NCBI GenBank assembly: GCA_038216155.1
Contig: JBBQQH010000100.1
Span: forward strand, 1 to 5,650
Direction: 5' to 3'
Source of the DNA: SZAS-103 sp038216155
GTDB lineage: Bacteria; Pseudomonadota; Gammaproteobacteria; Xanthomonadales; Xanthomonadaceae
Length of the DNA: 5,650 nt
The position numbers and the translations under genes are program-made. Under the pieces are notes generated by a model, which saw only the letters and a list, made by a program, of their open reading frames with translations, had not been told where the DNA came from and did no database searches. The first letter of the stretch is position 1; every line of letters begins with the position of its first letter. Below are positions 5,314-5,650 of the stretch, in pieces.

Positions 5314-5650
5314 ATGAAAATGATCATGGCGATCATCAAGCCGTTCAAACTCTACGATGTGCGAGAGGCGCTGTCGTAAGTAGGCTTCAACGGCATCACA
5401 GCCACCGAGGTCAAGGGTTTCGGCCGGCAGAAAGGCCACACCGAACTGTATCGCGGCGCCGAATACGTGGTCGATTTCCTGCCCAAGATCAAACTGGAGA
5501 TTGCCGTTGCCGAAGACCAGGTCGAGCGCGTCGTCGAAGCGATCATGCACACCGCCGGCAGCGGCAAGATTGGCGACGGCAAGATTTTCGTCTACGACCT
5601 TGATCGCGTGGTGCGGATTCGTACGGGGGAGTTGGATGGGGACGCGTTGT
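5314..5650 (+). pseudogene. glnK: P-II nitrogen regulatory protein gene interrupted by an in-frame TAA
   Basis: ATG 5314 follows GGGAG (5302-5306) at 7 nt and begins MKMIMAIIKPFKLYDVREALS. Codon 22 (5377-5379) is TAA, after which the same frame continues as VGFNGITATEVKGFGRQK. The rest is near-canonical: the T-loop GHTELYRGAEY with Y51 (the uridylylation site in enteric P-II), DFLPKIKLEIAV, TAGSGKIGDGKIFVYDLDRV and VRIRTGELDGDAL. The 112 codons to 5649 equal the family length, so base 5650 is probably the first base of the true stop. E. coli GlnB has Glu at this position (ALAEVG); GAA to TAA is one base change, and no frameshift is involved. P-II trimers bind 2-oxoglutarate and ATP/ADP and block AmtB when nitrogen is ample. 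As read, only a 21-residue peptide is made, and no good restart codon follows nearby. A recent nonsense mutation or a sequence error are the main explanations. Whether it is glnK or glnB is not certain; amtB adjacency favours glnK. Confidence 0.9.

Noticed and set aside
4747..5379. Open frame that runs into the first 21 P-II codons
   Set aside because: It is the P-II frame read back through amtB with no stop; the upstream part is Arg-rich nonsense. The ribosome site at 5302 marks the real start.
5377..5385. Programmed readthrough of the P-II stop
   Set aside because: The bases after TAA (GTAGGC) do not match known readthrough contexts such as CARYYA; mutation or sequence error is simpler.

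Overview
The window looks like chromosomal DNA of a GC-rich gammaproteobacterium, most likely Xanthomonadales (Xanthomonadaceae or Rhodanobacteraceae). The basis is the block ubiK (yqiC), comM (yifB), amtB and a P-II gene, the protein sequences themselves, and codons rich in G/C at third positions. The genus cannot be settled from this window.

Layout. (1) 1-347, minus strand: the N-terminal 115 codons of a cyclic-nucleotide-binding (Crp-type sensor) domain protein that runs off the left edge. It starts with GTG and is easily missed. (2) 348-499: a divergent control region with a perfect TTGACA box followed by a run of ten G and only imperfect -10 hexamers. (3) 500-1850, plus strand: a two-gene unit encoding an uncharacterised membrane-anchored six-cysteine protein (315 aa) and a small anchored two-cysteine protein (about 126 aa). 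Sampled lines here are 47-58% GC, against 68% for a sampled amtB line. (4) 3701-1841, minus strand: ubiK then comM, 19 bp apart and probably one operon. comM converges on the small gene and overlaps it by 10 bp. (5) 3702-3904: a divergent control region with a perfect 7+7 bp palindrome, a second imperfect palindrome and a weak sigma-54-like element. (6) 3905-5236, plus strand: amtB, an ammonium channel. (7) 5314-5650, plus strand: a P-II protein gene (glnK/glnB) with a good ribosome site and near-canonical sequence, but codon 22 is TAA.

How the parts relate. AmtB and its P-II partner form the classic nitrogen-sensing pair, in which P-II plugs the channel when nitrogen is plentiful. As read, the P-II gene gives only a 21-residue peptide, so channel control would fall to another P-II copy, unless the stop is a sequence error. 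ComM is a hexameric helicase acting in natural transformation. UbiK assists ubiquinone synthesis. The 500-1850 unit has no recognised function. Its promoter resembles the poly-G spacer promoters that phase-vary in pathogens, and it is the part of the window most likely to hold undescribed biology.
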